A stretch of 64,000 nt of DNA from Pseudomonadota bacterium. Lineage in GTDB: Bacteria > Pseudomonadota > Gammaproteobacteria > Steroidobacterales > Steroidobacteraceae. A program made the position numbers and the translations under genes. The DNA lies in contig JAFEDT010000011.1 of NCBI GenBank assembly GCA_018241445.1, forward strand, positions 124,001 to 188,000. The letters run 5' to 3'. The notes beneath the pieces are model-generated. The model searched no databases and was not told the DNA's origin. It worked only from the letters and a program-made list of their open reading frames with translations. Of the stretch, positions 1 through 8,104 are shown in pieces; the stretch's first letter is position 1, and each line of letters opens with the position of its first letter.

Positions 1-786
1 GGCGTTGATGAAGCGCATGTGGCTCACACGCGCCGCCTTGGGCAGCCCGGTCGTGCCCGACGTGAAGATGTAATAGAGAGGGTCGGCCAGCCTGACACCC
101 GCGCGCACCGCGCGGTCCGGGTCACGGTCACTGGCCGCGCGTAGCGCCGCATCGAAATCGCTGCCGTACGCGCCGCCCTCGCTGCGCAAGCTACTCCTGC
201 TGCGCCCGCCGCCGCTGCTGCCCCCGCCGCTCCTGCCCTCGACACTGCTGACACCGCCGCTACTGCCTTCCGGCGCCGTCTCGGCCTGCTCCCAGATCAC
301 GGCCGGCCGGTCGGCGGGATCCAGGCCATCCAGTGACGCCACCAGCTCCGAGCCGACGATCAGCGCGCGGGGAGCGACCTGCCGCAGCGCGTGACCCAAA
401 ACGTCCCCGGTGGCGCTGGTATTGATGAGTGCCGTCACGATCCCCGCCTTGGCCAGGCCAAGCCAGATCAGCACGAACTGCGGGCGGTTGTGCATGAGCA
501 GCGCCACCACATCGCCGCAGCGAAGACCAGCCGCGAGCGCCGCGTTCGCCACCTGATTGGCCCAGCAGTTGGCCTCGGCGTAAGTGACGCACTGATCCTC
601 GAACAGAATGAACGGCCGCGCGCCGCTGTCCCGCGCCCGCTCCTCCAGCCGGTCCGCAACCGTGTACGGCATGTCCCGGGTGAACCCGGTCACGCGCCTG
701 GCGCCGCGCATCAGGCGGGCGAGCGTCTCTTCGCGGCTGGGAACCTGGAAATCCTGTATCGCAGGTGGCGCGTCGGCGGGTCTCAC
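1..786 (-). CDS. Acyl-CoA synthetase (AMP-binding, FATP/FadD6-like), 3' end outside window
   Basis: Activates a fatty or other carboxylic acid to its acyl-CoA through an acyl-AMP. The reading frame on the minus strand shows an N-terminal stretch MPYTVADRLEERA, then a typical FATP-like body (FVLIWLGLAKAG), and the AMP-binding P-loop YIFTSGTTGLPKA encoded at about 40-80. The in-frame stop at 811-813 limits the start. I chose GTG at 786; ATG at 711 or 672 is possible. Just upstream of the P-loop, codons at 181-270 encode about 30 residues that are almost all Gly and Ser, an unusual flexible linker. The C-terminal adenylation subdomain lies beyond the window. The substrate cannot be read from the sequence. 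Confidence 0.82.
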   Translation of the reverse strand, partial: MRPADAPPAIQDFQVPSREETLARLMRGARRVTGFTRDMPYTVADRLEERARDSGARPFILFEDQCVTYAEANCWANQVANAALAAGLRCGDVVALLMHNRPQFVLIWLGLAKAGIVTALINTSATGDVLGHALRQVAPRALIVGSELVASLDGLDPADRPAVIWEQAETAPEGSSGGVSSVEGRSGGGSSGGGRSRSSLRSEGGAYGSDFDAALRAASDRDPDRAVRAGVRLADPLYYIFTSGTTGLPKAARVSHMRFINA

Positions 787-999
787 CGCCGCAGAATGCC
801 CGTTCCCGGATCAGCGGCAATCGTCTGTTCGGGGGCGGCCACCCGCAATCAGGATGGTGGGTTCGAGGTGATCGAGGGGGAAATCGGCGGGGTCGAGCAG
901 GACATCCTGCGGATGCTGGCCGAGGTGACGGGTGGGCACCGCCGAGATGACGTACATTGCCGGCGTCTCCGACAGGAGTGTCGACAAATTCGTAGATTT

Positions 1000-1035
1000 A
1001 AAACGTCGGGTCTTGCACATAATCCCCGACGTTTC
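1000..1035. promoter_or_regulatory. AbiEi operator/promoter (inverted repeat around a -10)
   Basis: Arms AAACGTCGGG (1001-1010) and CCCGACGTTT (1025-1034) form a perfect 10-bp inverted repeat. A -10-like CATAAT (1018-1023) lies between the arms. It ends 15 bases before the abiEi start. AbiEi antitoxins of known systems bind inverted repeats in their own promoter, so autoregulation is likely. Closely related sequences precede the other two AbiEi-type genes of the window. Confidence 0.7.
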
Positions 1036-1049
1036 ATACCATAGCGGGC

Positions 1050-1652
1050 ATGTCGCCGACAGCCAGACAGCAAGCCCTCCAGATCATCGGGCGGACCGGG
1101 GTTGCCCGGGCGCGCGAACTCGAAGCCCAGGGCATCACCGGGGCGCTGCTTGCCCGACTCGTGAAGGAAGGGCTGGTGCTGCGTCAATCGCGTGGGATCT
1201 ACGTCACGGCTGGGCATGCAGCGACCCCCGCGCACACGCTCGCTCAGGTGGCTAAACGTGTTCCCGACGGGGTCTTCTGTCTGCTCACAGCGCTTCGCTT
1301 CCACCGACTCACGACCCAGGCCCCGGCGGAGGTCTGGGTCGCACTTCCGGAGAAGGCACGCCGGCCGCGGCTGGACTACCCACGCCTGAGAGTTGCGCGC
1401 TTCTCTAACGAGGCGCTCACGGAAGGCATCGAGGAACATCGCGCGGAGGGCGTCACGCTGCGTGTCTATTCGGCCGCCAAGACAGTTGCCGACTGCTTCA
1501 AGTATCGCAACAAAATCGGTATCGACGTCGCCGTGGAAGCACTGCGCGACTTCAGCCGCAAACATCGCGGCGGCGCAAACGACCTGGCCCACTACGCCCG
1601 GATCTGCCGGGTTGCGCGCGTCATGCAGCCGTACCTGGACGCGATCGCGTGA
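1050..1652 (+). CDS. abiEi: AbiEi-family antitoxin / transcriptional regulator
   Basis: Type IV antitoxin-like regulator of an abortive-infection toxin. The 200-aa protein begins with a winged-helix segment (about residues 5-60: ARARELEAQGITGALLARL, then GIYVT). A C-terminal AbiEi domain follows (FCLLTALRFH at about 75, VYSAAKTVADCFKYR near 150), matching the family layout. It overlaps the following toxin gene by 4 bases (GTGA), so the two are translationally coupled. The palindromic operator directly upstream supports autorepression. The pair lies just left of the tRNA-Val fragment and may belong to a neighbouring mobile element. Confidence 0.88.
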   Translation: MSPTARQQALQIIGRTGVARARELEAQGITGALLARLVKEGLVLRQSRGIYVTAGHAATPAHTLAQVAKRVPDGVFCLLTALRFHRLTTQAPAEVWVALPEKARRPRLDYPRLRVARFSNEALTEGIEEHRAEGVTLRVYSAAKTVADCFKYRNKIGIDVAVEALRDFSRKHRGGANDLAHYARICRVARVMQPYLDAIA

Positions 1653-2581
1653 CGGGCAAGACCAACCTTGCCGCCTCGGTCGCGGCGCGTCTGCTGAATC
1701 GGGCGCGACAAACGGGCGATGATTACCAGACGCTGCTGACCAGTTTCTGTCTCGAACGCTTCCTCTATCGGCTCGCCGTCTCCGATCGGCGCGAGCGTTT
1801 CGTGCTCAAGGGCGCAATGCTCCTGCGACTCTGGTCGGAGCAGCCCTACCGGGCGACGCTCGATCTCGATTTGCTGCGCCGGGGCGACGGCTCGATTGAT
1901 TCGATCCGCGAAGATCTCAGGGCGATCGTCGCGACGCCGGTCCCACCGGACGCCGTCGCCTTCGACGGTGAGCACATCCGCCTCGAGGCGATCCGCGCCG
2001 AGGACGAATACGTCGGCACGCGCGCCATACTTCCGGCTCGGTGCGGCAACGCGCGCCTGCATCTGCAGATCGACATGGGCCTGGCCGACGCGGTCTGGCC
2101 GGCCCCACGGACCTGTCCCTTTCCGACGCTGCTCGACTTCCTGGCGCCTGAAATACTGGTGTACCCGCGTGAGGCCGTGGTCGCGGAGAAGTTCGAGGCG
2201 ATGGTGGTGCTCGGCGAGCGCAACAGCCGGATCAAAGACTTCTTCGACCTGCACCATCTCGCGACTCACTTCGAGTTCGATCGTGCGACGCTGGTCGAGG
2301 CGGTTCGCAGGACGTTCGAGCGGCGTCGTACGCCCATTCCCGAGCGACAACCGATCGCGCTGACCCAGGAGTACTGGAACAGCCCGACTCGCCCCGCGCA
2401 GGTGCGGGCGTTTGCCCGCCGGGCGCGGATTGAGGTCCCCGAGGACTTCGCGGAGGCCTGCGCGCGAATCCTCGACGCTTTTCTTTCGCCCGTGCTGGAG
2501 GACCTGCGGAGCAACCGCACGCCCGAAGGCACGTGGCCACCCGGAGGGCCATGGCGATATCTGATCGCACAATCCCGCTAA
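1649..2581 (+). CDS. abiEii: AbiEii/AbiGii-family nucleotidyltransferase toxin
   Basis: Putative toxin of the AbiE system, a DNA polymerase beta-like nucleotidyltransferase; characterised relatives modify tRNA or other targets and stop growth during phage infection. The 310-aa protein has the family core LKGAMLLRLW followed by ATLDLDLL (about residues 53-75), standing for the usual GG/GS...DxD motif. The later segment AEKFEAMVVLG...IKDFFDLHHL (about 178-205) holds the conserved Lys and Asp. The start is a GTG overlapping the abiEi stop. The start choice rests on this coupling. No frameshift is seen; it looks intact. Confidence 0.88.
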   Translation: MTGKTNLAASVAARLLNRARQTGDDYQTLLTSFCLERFLYRLAVSDRRERFVLKGAMLLRLWSEQPYRATLDLDLLRRGDGSIDSIREDLRAIVATPVPPDAVAFDGEHIRLEAIRAEDEYVGTRAILPARCGNARLHLQIDMGLADAVWPAPRTCPFPTLLDFLAPEILVYPREAVVAEKFEAMVVLGERNSRIKDFFDLHHLATHFEFDRATLVEAVRRTFERRRTPIPERQPIALTQEYWNSPTRPAQVRAFARRARIEVPEDFAEACARILDAFLSPVLEDLRSNRTPEGTWPPGGPWRYLIAQSR

Positions 2582-2662
2582 CTCTCTACTTCTGGGTGGC
2601 CCGGAAAAACGAGGGGGTTACAGTGAGCGGTCCCCCTCGTCAAGCACGACAGCGAATAGCGT

Positions 2663-2963
2663 TCACCAGTCGTCGGAGGCGAACCTCTGCCAATCGGTCC
2701 GGGCCAGCGCCGTGACGGCCCTCTGTCCGATGGATTTTCCGAGCACGCCGGCGAGGACTTCACTGCGTTTCCGAAGGCAGAGTTCCCGGAACAGTGCCGC
2801 TCGCGATGCGCCCGGCAGGCACTGCGCCTGCCGCAGTTCCAGCGTCGACGTCATTACCCCACTGGGCTGCGAACAGCGGGTCCCGTAGTGCTTCAGCGAT
2901 CAAGGGGGCGAGGCGGTGATCCGGCGGGACACCGGGGACTTCATTTTCAACCGCCACGATCAA
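2663..2963 (-). pseudogene. Possible broken gene, unknown function
   Basis: Two overlapping minus-strand frames look like parts of one protein. The first (from ATG at 2963) reads MIVAVENEVPGVPP...ALRDPLFAAQWGND. The second (from ATG at 2854) continues with protein-like sequence (PGASRAALFRELCLRKRSE...) and stops at 2663. The shift lies near 2850. Either this is a frameshifted gene of about 100 codons or two overlapping short genes. I do not recognise the family. It sits in the otherwise empty 0.9 kb between the AbiE pair and the relaxase, next to the tRNA fragment, where mobile-element debris is common. Confidence 0.35.
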
Positions 2964-3048
2964 ACCTCAAGGCTCAACCCCGCTCAACCCGATCGTACCG
3001 TTCTTCCTTCAGGCCAGAGTTCACCTCGCAGCGGGGCATCTCTGCGAT

Positions 3049-3078
3049 CTGCAGAATTTTTCCGTATTTTTCCCGTAC
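3049..3078. repeat. Left flank of distal att copy, repeated at 50458-50487
   Basis: Thirty bases containing TTTTTCCGTATTTTT match 50458-50487 at 27 of 30 positions. In both places the stretch sits 34-35 bases left of the 45-bp tRNA-derived repeat. It may be an integrase arm site or the end of an element. Confidence 0.6.
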
Positions 3079-3112
3079 AGAGAGAGTTGAATCCAGGTAA
3101 GTTTTTGATTTT

Positions 3113-3157
3113 TGGTGGGCGGTGCAGGGCTTGAACCTGCGACCCCTGCCGTGTGAA
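3113..3157 (-). repeat. Distal attachment site: 3' fragment of tRNA-Val
   Basis: These 45 bases are identical to 50522-50566, the 3' half of the intact tRNA-Val(CAC) gene, from the encoded CCA through the T and variable arms to the anticodon loop. Beyond 3157 the tRNA sequence is lost, so this copy cannot make a tRNA. Such a duplicated tRNA end is the usual footprint of tyrosine-recombinase integration. Confidence 0.85.
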
Positions 3158-3180
3158 GGCAATAAGGCAGCCGAGACCAC

Positions 3181-3390
3181 TTTTCAGTGCGCCAGGGGGC
3201 TCCCGCCCCCTGGACCCCCGGTGGATGCGTTCGGCACGCGGAGGGAGCTGCTGCGCTGGATGTGGGTGGTGTGCGTGAGTTGCTGGGAAGGGATCGCCCA
3301 CGTGCTCTCCGTCGGGCTAACGCCCGACGGATCGCGTGGGCTCGAGAGCCGGATCGCGCGCCCTGGCGGGCGCCCGATCCGGCCAGAGGA
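3181..3390. promoter_or_regulatory. Candidate oriT region with hairpins upstream of the relaxase gene
   Basis: The gene-free stretch before the MOBQ-type relaxase contains AGTGCGCC (3186-3193), identical to the core of IncQ/MOBQ nick regions. A perfect 9-bp hairpin abuts it (arms 3192-3200 and 3205-3213). A second 9-bp hairpin lies at 3309-3317/3322-3330 (CCGTCGGGC taac GCCCGACGG). A longer inverted repeat with arms GCCGGATCG/CGATCCGGC follows at about 3350-3385. Position, motif and structure fit an origin of transfer. I see no gene in 3158-3495. Confidence 0.45.
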
Positions 3391-3495
3391 GAGCGCGTGG
3401 TGGCTTGTGATGCGAAAGATGCGGAGCCGGTCGCGCCGGACGCCGCCACCGGTTCCGGGCCCCACGCGTGATGGTTCTGGCGGAGGCGTTAGTTC

Positions 3496-4620
3496 GTGGC
3501 GATCTATCACTTCTCAGTCAAGCCGGTGACGCGCGCAGCGGGGCGCAGCGCGACCGCATCGGCCGCCTACCGGGCCGCCGCGCGGATTGCGGATCGCAAT
3601 AGCGGGGAGGTGTTCGACTACACCCGCAAGCGAGGCGTGGATCATCGGGAGATCGTATTGCCGACGGCGGCGGCGAAGCGCGACATCAACTGGGCGCGCA
3701 ACCGGGAGGAGCTGTGGAATGTCGCGGAAGCGTCTGAGCGGCGCCGGAACTCCCGCGTGGCGCGCGAGTACGAGGTGGCACTGCCCCATGAGCTCAGCCG
3801 TGCGCAGCGCCTGGAGCTCGCCCGCGGCTTCGCGCACGACCTGGCCGATCGCTACGGGGTGGCGGTCGACATTGCCATCCATCGCCCACATCGCGCCGGC
3901 GATGCCCGCAATCACCATGCGCATCTCCTGACCACGACGCGGGTCATCGAGCCCGCGGGCCTGGGGGACAAGAGCGCGATTGAATGGTCGGACACCAATA
4001 GGCGCCGGGTCGGGCTGAAGCCCGCACGAGAGGAGATCACGGTCCTGCGGGATCGCTGGGCGGAAGCGACCAATCGGGCCTTGGCGCACGCGCAGCGGCG
4101 AGAACGCGTGGACCATCGAAGTCTTGAGGCTCAGGAGATCGACCGGGAGCCCACCCGGCACTTAGGACCTGCGGTGTCGGCGCTGCTGAACCGGGGCCAC
4201 TCGTCATGGCTCGCGCTGCGTTGGCAGGAGGAGGCGCGGGAGCGCCTGCAGCTTGCCCGGCAAGCCGGAGAGCTGGAGCGGGAACACGCCCAGGTCAGCC
4301 GCAGCATCCTCGATCTGAGCAACGATATCGTCGCGAGCTTGAAGGCGCGCGAGCGGCAACGGGAGCGCGATCTCACGCGTGTCGCGCAGAAGGATCGCGA
4401 GCAGCGCAGGGATTTCCTGGCGGAGGCCAAACAGCAGGGCCGGGATGCGCTTGCCGAGCTGCGCCGCCAGGTGGCGGAGGAGAAACAACATCTCCAGGAC
4501 CTGACCCGCGAGCGCGAGCAGGAGCTTGAGCGGGAGCGGGAGGCGGAAAAACAACGCAAGCGTGACCGTTCCCGGGACCTGGAGCAGGATGGGCCGGAGT
4601 TCGATCCCCTGAAGCGTTGA
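3496..4620 (+). CDS. mobA: MobA/MobL-family relaxase (MOBQ type)
   Basis: Nicks oriT and pilots the strand during conjugative mobilization. The N-terminus AIYHFSVKPVTRAAGRSA puts a Tyr at residue 25, where the RSF1010 MobA catalytic Tyr sits. The metal-binding His cluster NHHAHLL follows at about residues 138-144, in the usual relaxase order. The C-terminal third (about 240-374) is a highly charged Glu/Arg-rich coiled coil. The start is a GTG; the first residues match the family start. Length 374 aa is short for RSF1010 MobA (no primase domain) but normal for chromosomal MobA/MobL proteins. A small membrane mobilization gene follows 23 bases downstream. Confidence 0.9.
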   Translation: MAIYHFSVKPVTRAAGRSATASAAYRAAARIADRNSGEVFDYTRKRGVDHREIVLPTAAAKRDINWARNREELWNVAEASERRRNSRVAREYEVALPHELSRAQRLELARGFAHDLADRYGVAVDIAIHRPHRAGDARNHHAHLLTTTRVIEPAGLGDKSAIEWSDTNRRRVGLKPAREEITVLRDRWAEATNRALAHAQRRERVDHRSLEAQEIDREPTRHLGPAVSALLNRGHSSWLALRWQEEARERLQLARQAGELEREHAQVSRSILDLSNDIVASLKARERQRERDLTRVAQKDREQRRDFLAEAKQQGRDALAELRRQVAEEKQHLQDLTREREQELEREREAEKQRKRDRSRDLEQDGPEFDPLKR

Positions 4621-4643
4621 AAGAATAATCAAGTGAGGCCCCG

Positions 4644-5150
4644 ATGACCCTCGACGGCGACGAACGCAAGATCGCGACGCTGCTCGCGGCGTTTGATGAA
4701 ATCCAGGGCCGGGTAGAGAGCGCGACCAAGCGGTTCGAGGCCTCCGTCGGGGATCTCGACCCGGTGGTGCGCTCGGCGGTCCACGAGGTGTTGAACCAGG
4801 AATTGCCGGCGATCGAAGCCCAGGTCGATGAGACCGCCGCCGCGCTCGAGCGGCTGCAGCGCACCGCCCATTGGCGCTCGGTGCTGTGGGCTGCCGGCCT
4901 CACTGCCCTGGCACTGCTCATCACCCTCGGCGGGTTCTGGCTGCTGACGCCTTCAAGGGAAGAGATGAAACAACTGCGCGCCGAGCGCGCGCAGCTGCAG
5001 GGGGAGATCGATCTATTGGAAAGTCGCGGTGGCCGTGCGGACTTCAAGCCATGCGGTGCCGGCAACAAGCACCTGTGCGTACGGGTGATTCCGCAACTCG
5101 GAAGGTTCGGGGATTCGAAGGACTATCTGGTAGTGAGAGACCATGAATGA
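4644..5150 (+). CDS. Mobilization-associated membrane protein
   Basis: A 168-aa protein with an N-terminal helical region (residues 1-75), one clear membrane span (about 79-101, ALALLITLGGFWLL), a short coiled coil (LRAERAQLQGEI) and a C-terminal domain with two Cys. Small coiled-coil/TM proteins of this kind often follow MobA/MobL relaxase genes; I infer a role in mobilization or in docking to a coupling protein. It lies in one transcription unit with the relaxase. Directly after its stop, in the same frame, begins a TraD-like remnant. The exact function is not known. Confidence 0.6.
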   Translation: MTLDGDERKIATLLAAFDEIQGRVESATKRFEASVGDLDPVVRSAVHEVLNQELPAIEAQVDETAAALERLQRTAHWRSVLWAAGLTALALLITLGGFWLLTPSREEMKQLRAERAQLQGEIDLLESRGGRADFKPCGAGNKHLCVRVIPQLGRFGDSKDYLVVRDHE

Positions 5151-5521
5151 CCGGCGTTCTCGCCAACTGCGCGGGTCTCCAGCACTTACGGCTACCATGA
5201 AGCTCGGACGATCGTGGAAATTGGCGGCAACACGCTGATCCTCCGCTGCTCGGGGAGCGAGGGCGGTGGGACCTCGCGCTGCGCCAGCCGGCTGATCGGG
5301 AACAGCAGATCCTTAGAATCCAGCAGTCCCGCTCGACACAGCCGCGGGAGTGGAGTCCCAGTACGACCTACAGCGAGCACCTCTCGACGGAACTGGCAGT
5401 GCTGCCGGCGGAGATCGAACAGCTACCGGACCTGCAAGGATTCCTGAAGCTGGCGTCCGGCCCGGGATGGATGCGCGTGAACCCGGGGGTCATCGCCGCG
5501 AATTACTTACTCTTCGATTGA
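5151..5521 (+). pseudogene. Remnant of a TraD/VirD4-like coupling protein C-terminus
   Basis: Frame 1 (from 5151) reads VSSTYGYHEARTIVE, then GNTLILRCSGSEGGGTSR and LIG. A one-base shift near 5300 then leads into REQQILRIQQSRSTQPREW, LPAEIEQLPDLQGFLKLA and GPGWMRV, ending at TGA 5519-5521. The two pieces read as one continuous tail typical of the type IV coupling ATPases in MobA/TraD modules. The ATPase core and start are missing. The fragment begins right after the stop of the upstream mobilization gene, so a deletion probably joined them. Its end overlaps the convergent sulfotransferase gene by 15 bases. Confidence 0.65.
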
Positions 5522-7081
5522 CTCAAGATGACGGGCCAGTTCCGCCAGCTGAACCGCGTAGTGCCGCCATCTGCCGACCGAACTCGCGTAGATGGGACGA
5601 CGAACCTGCACAGCGCTGGCTGTGGCCACGGGGTGGTCCTGCTGGTGGAACATCAGACTCGCATCTTCCCAGTCTAGGCCACAGTGGCGGAAGATGTTTC
5701 GGCTGACGACTTCCTGGTTTGCAACGAGCTCTTCGTATCGAATGACCAGCAAAGCCTCGCCCAGGACGCTTTGCCAATGGCGCATCAGGCGGTGCCAGGC
5801 GCAGTAGTAGCGCCCCAGGTCGCTGAGGTCATACGTAAACGGATAGGCCCCGGTGAAGAGCGTCTTATACATTGCATAGCAGCTGTCCATGGGCGATCGG
5901 ACCAGCGCCACCATTCGCGCCCGGGGCAATGCACGACGAATAAGGGCCGCGTACAGATAGTTGAGCGGCAACTTGTCAACGAACTTGGAAGTATGCCCGG
6001 TTTGCGGACGGGTTTCGCTCACATACCGTTGGCCCAGTTCATACGGATCGACTTTGAGTGACAGTTCGACGAGTTCGAACTTGGGCACTACAGTGCCGCT
6101 TCGCTCCTTCACTGCCTGCACAACCTGACAGGGGAAAGTCGGCAATTCCCCAGCACCATAAACCTGGCTGTGTGCTGACAGAATCCTTTCTACCAAAGTG
6201 GTGCCACTGCGTGGCAGGCCGAAGACAAAGATGCACTCAGGGGATTCAAAACCGCGATCCGTTAGTGACAGCGCGCTGCCATCGTGGCGCTCAATTATGC
6301 GGTCGATCGTAGCGATATCCGACACGACATCGTACGTCATATGAGCCCGCTGCAGATCGCAGCCTCGCTTCAGAAGGGCAAACGAGCGCGCATAGTCGCC
6401 TATGTCCTCCAACTCCTTCGCCAGGGCAAAGCACATTGGAACTTCGGCCGACCAGTGGGGCGGGCCGCTGCCGAGCGCACGCAACATTGCGTCGATGTGA
6501 TTTCGCGCTGGCGTCTGCGTGCGCAGACCCGCGCGTGTGTAGTAGGAGCCCCAGTCGTCAGGCTTTCTGGCTATTACGGCGTCCAGACTGGCTTCTGCCG
6601 CCTCCATGTCGCCCGTCATGCGCTGAGCCGTGGCGAGGTTATAGCGATAAGCCATGTTGTCTGGGCGCAGGATCACGGCGGAGTCGAACAGCTTGATCGC
6701 CCGAGCGGGCTCGTCGCAGAAGCTGAAAAGCGTACCCAGGCCGTCGCGCAAGGCAGGGTCCTCGAGAGCCTGTCCGGCCACGCTTTCAGCCACCGCCAAT
6801 GCCTCACGGCGCCTGCCAATTCGCGCCAGGCACTGACCGTACAGGATTTGATTACCCAGGTCGTCGGGCGCGCAGGCCAGCGATCGCTTGAGGCTGGCAG
6901 CGGCTTCATCTGCCTGTCCGAAGCGCAGATGCACTGTGCTCAACAGCTTCCAATACCGCGGATCTCCGGGCCAGCGGCGCGCAAGTTCTCTCGCTAGCTT
7001 GAGGGCTTCCGGCAAGCGTCCGCGTTGCAGAAGGACCTGGGCTTGTTCGAACGGCTCTTGCATGCTTGCATGAATGCTCAC
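5507..7081 (-). CDS. TPR-repeat sulfotransferase
   Basis: Transfers sulfate from PAPS to an unknown acceptor. The 524-aa protein has an N-terminal half of TPR-like helical repeats (residues about 10-230) and a C-terminal sulfotransferase domain beginning with the PAPS-binding loop FGLPRSGTTLVERIL (about residue 285-300). It continues with FVDKLPLNY and ARMVALVRSPMDSCYAMYK, the 3'-phosphate binding region. TPR-sulfotransferase fusions of this layout are common in Proteobacteria. No signal peptide is seen, so it is likely cytosolic. It is monocistronic and convergent with the TraD remnant; its last codons lie over mobile-element debris. Confidence 0.85.
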   Translation of the reverse strand: MSIHASMQEPFEQAQVLLQRGRLPEALKLARELARRWPGDPRYWKLLSTVHLRFGQADEAAASLKRSLACAPDDLGNQILYGQCLARIGRRREALAVAESVAGQALEDPALRDGLGTLFSFCDEPARAIKLFDSAVILRPDNMAYRYNLATAQRMTGDMEAAEASLDAVIARKPDDWGSYYTRAGLRTQTPARNHIDAMLRALGSGPPHWSAEVPMCFALAKELEDIGDYARSFALLKRGCDLQRAHMTYDVVSDIATIDRIIERHDGSALSLTDRGFESPECIFVFGLPRSGTTLVERILSAHSQVYGAGELPTFPCQVVQAVKERSGTVVPKFELVELSLKVDPYELGQRYVSETRPQTGHTSKFVDKLPLNYLYAALIRRALPRARMVALVRSPMDSCYAMYKTLFTGAYPFTYDLSDLGRYYCAWHRLMRHWQSVLGEALLVIRYEELVANQEVVSRNIFRHCGLDWEDASLMFHQQDHPVATASAVQVRRPIYASSVGRWRHYAVQLAELARHLESIEE

Positions 7082-7154
7082 ACCAGCCTGGTGTCAACCG
7101 GGGCGCGAGGCCGTGCAGCCCCTTGGGACAAAGTAATGAGTCTGTAAATCTACG

Positions 7155-7946
7155 CTACTGAGCCAGTAGTCGAAGCGCTGTCTTCATGTCCACCCTGCGA
7201 AGTCGCTCCGTCAGGCTTCCCTGCGCGATTGCCTCGGTCAGCCGCCCCGAGATGCGCAGTGCAACTGGATTCGAGCAACTGACTTCGTTGAGTCGGTCGC
7301 GCATGAGGCTAATGTACCGCCGCGCATCGTCTCCTGCAGGAGATCCCGGGCGCAATCTATTGTCCTCCGAGAGTTGCTTTTCACGCAAGGCCAACGTGCC
7401 TTGCAGATCGAGGGTACGTTCGAAGTTGCGGAGCACCTCTGGCGAAGACGTCGCCAGGGTGACGTCTGCGTCGTCCGCTGCGCCGTCGGGCCCATAGAGG
7501 TAACACTGCCTTATCCGGTCGATCGCTTCTTCCGGCTCCTTGTAACGATAAGTGATTTCATGCTCTATGCCGGCCGGCAGAGCAAGGTGGGTCACGGCGT
7601 GAGCATTCACAGCCTGGAGGATGTCACTGGGAGCGGAAGAAGTGAAAATCTCCTTGCGGTCCGGCCAGAAATCAAACTCGCCGCAGAACCCCCAGCGGCC
7701 ACCCACATGAAACAGATAGATCGACGGGTAAAGAGGACGCAGGCGCCGCTTCTGTTTTGGCACGTCATAGAAGGCGCTGACGCATAACAGAGTCAGCAGC
7801 CCTGCGTTCAGTGCCCCATACGGACTGGTCACAACTACGCCGAGCCGATCTCGCGCGTCCCAGTGGAGCAAGTCATCTCGGGTGGAGACTTTCCCGCCCA
7901 CCGTCACGGCAAACATCGACTCCTTGATCTCAAACGCGGTATGCAC
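7155..7946 (-). CDS. Hypothetical protein (263 aa)
   Basis: I do not recognise a family. The protein starts MHTAFEIKESMFAVTVGG, contains an aromatic stretch IYLFHVGGRWGFCGEFDFWPD (about 75-95), and ends in a helical, Arg-rich region. There is no signal peptide and no membrane span. Codon use and GC are like those of neighbours. It is divergent from the TonB-dependent receptor at 8105 and shares the intergenic region with its promoter. The segment DILQAVNAHAVTHLALPAGIEHEITY suggests an alpha/beta fold only loosely. Confidence 0.65.
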   Translation of the reverse strand: MHTAFEIKESMFAVTVGGKVSTRDDLLHWDARDRLGVVVTSPYGALNAGLLTLLCVSAFYDVPKQKRRLRPLYPSIYLFHVGGRWGFCGEFDFWPDRKEIFTSSAPSDILQAVNAHAVTHLALPAGIEHEITYRYKEPEEAIDRIRQCYLYGPDGAADDADVTLATSSPEVLRNFERTLDLQGTLALREKQLSEDNRLRPGSPAGDDARRYISLMRDRLNEVSCSNPVALRISGRLTEAIAQGSLTERLRRVDMKTALRLLAQ

Positions 7947-8039
7947 GCTTACCTCGTCATGCGCGGGGCGCCGGCTGCGCCTCGCGCAGCGGCGCGGTGA
8001 CCGTTCACCAGGCGCCTCTCCCAGTTTACGGGAAGAGGC

Positions 8040-8067
8040 TTGACCTGGTTGTCATTCCTATTATAGT
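8040..8067 (+). promoter_or_regulatory. Sigma-70-type promoter for the TonB receptor
   Basis: TTGACC (8040-8045), 16 bases, then TATAGT (8062-8067). It lies 38 bases before the preferred receptor start and is markedly more AT-rich than its surroundings. Confidence 0.5.
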
Positions 8068-8104
8068 ACGACGACCTAATATGTCCAAGAGGGGGACGAG
8101 GAAC

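Noticed and set aside
391..1044. Long plus-strand open frame antisense to the acyl-CoA synthetase
   Set aside because: It is the exact complement frame of a clear AMP-binding gene; the protein has no family features and is His/Arg-rich as expected for a GC shadow.
3122..3529. Short open frames between the tRNA fragment and the relaxase
   Set aside because: They run through hairpins and the tRNA fragment and show no protein-like sequence; the stretch is better explained as oriT-like DNA.
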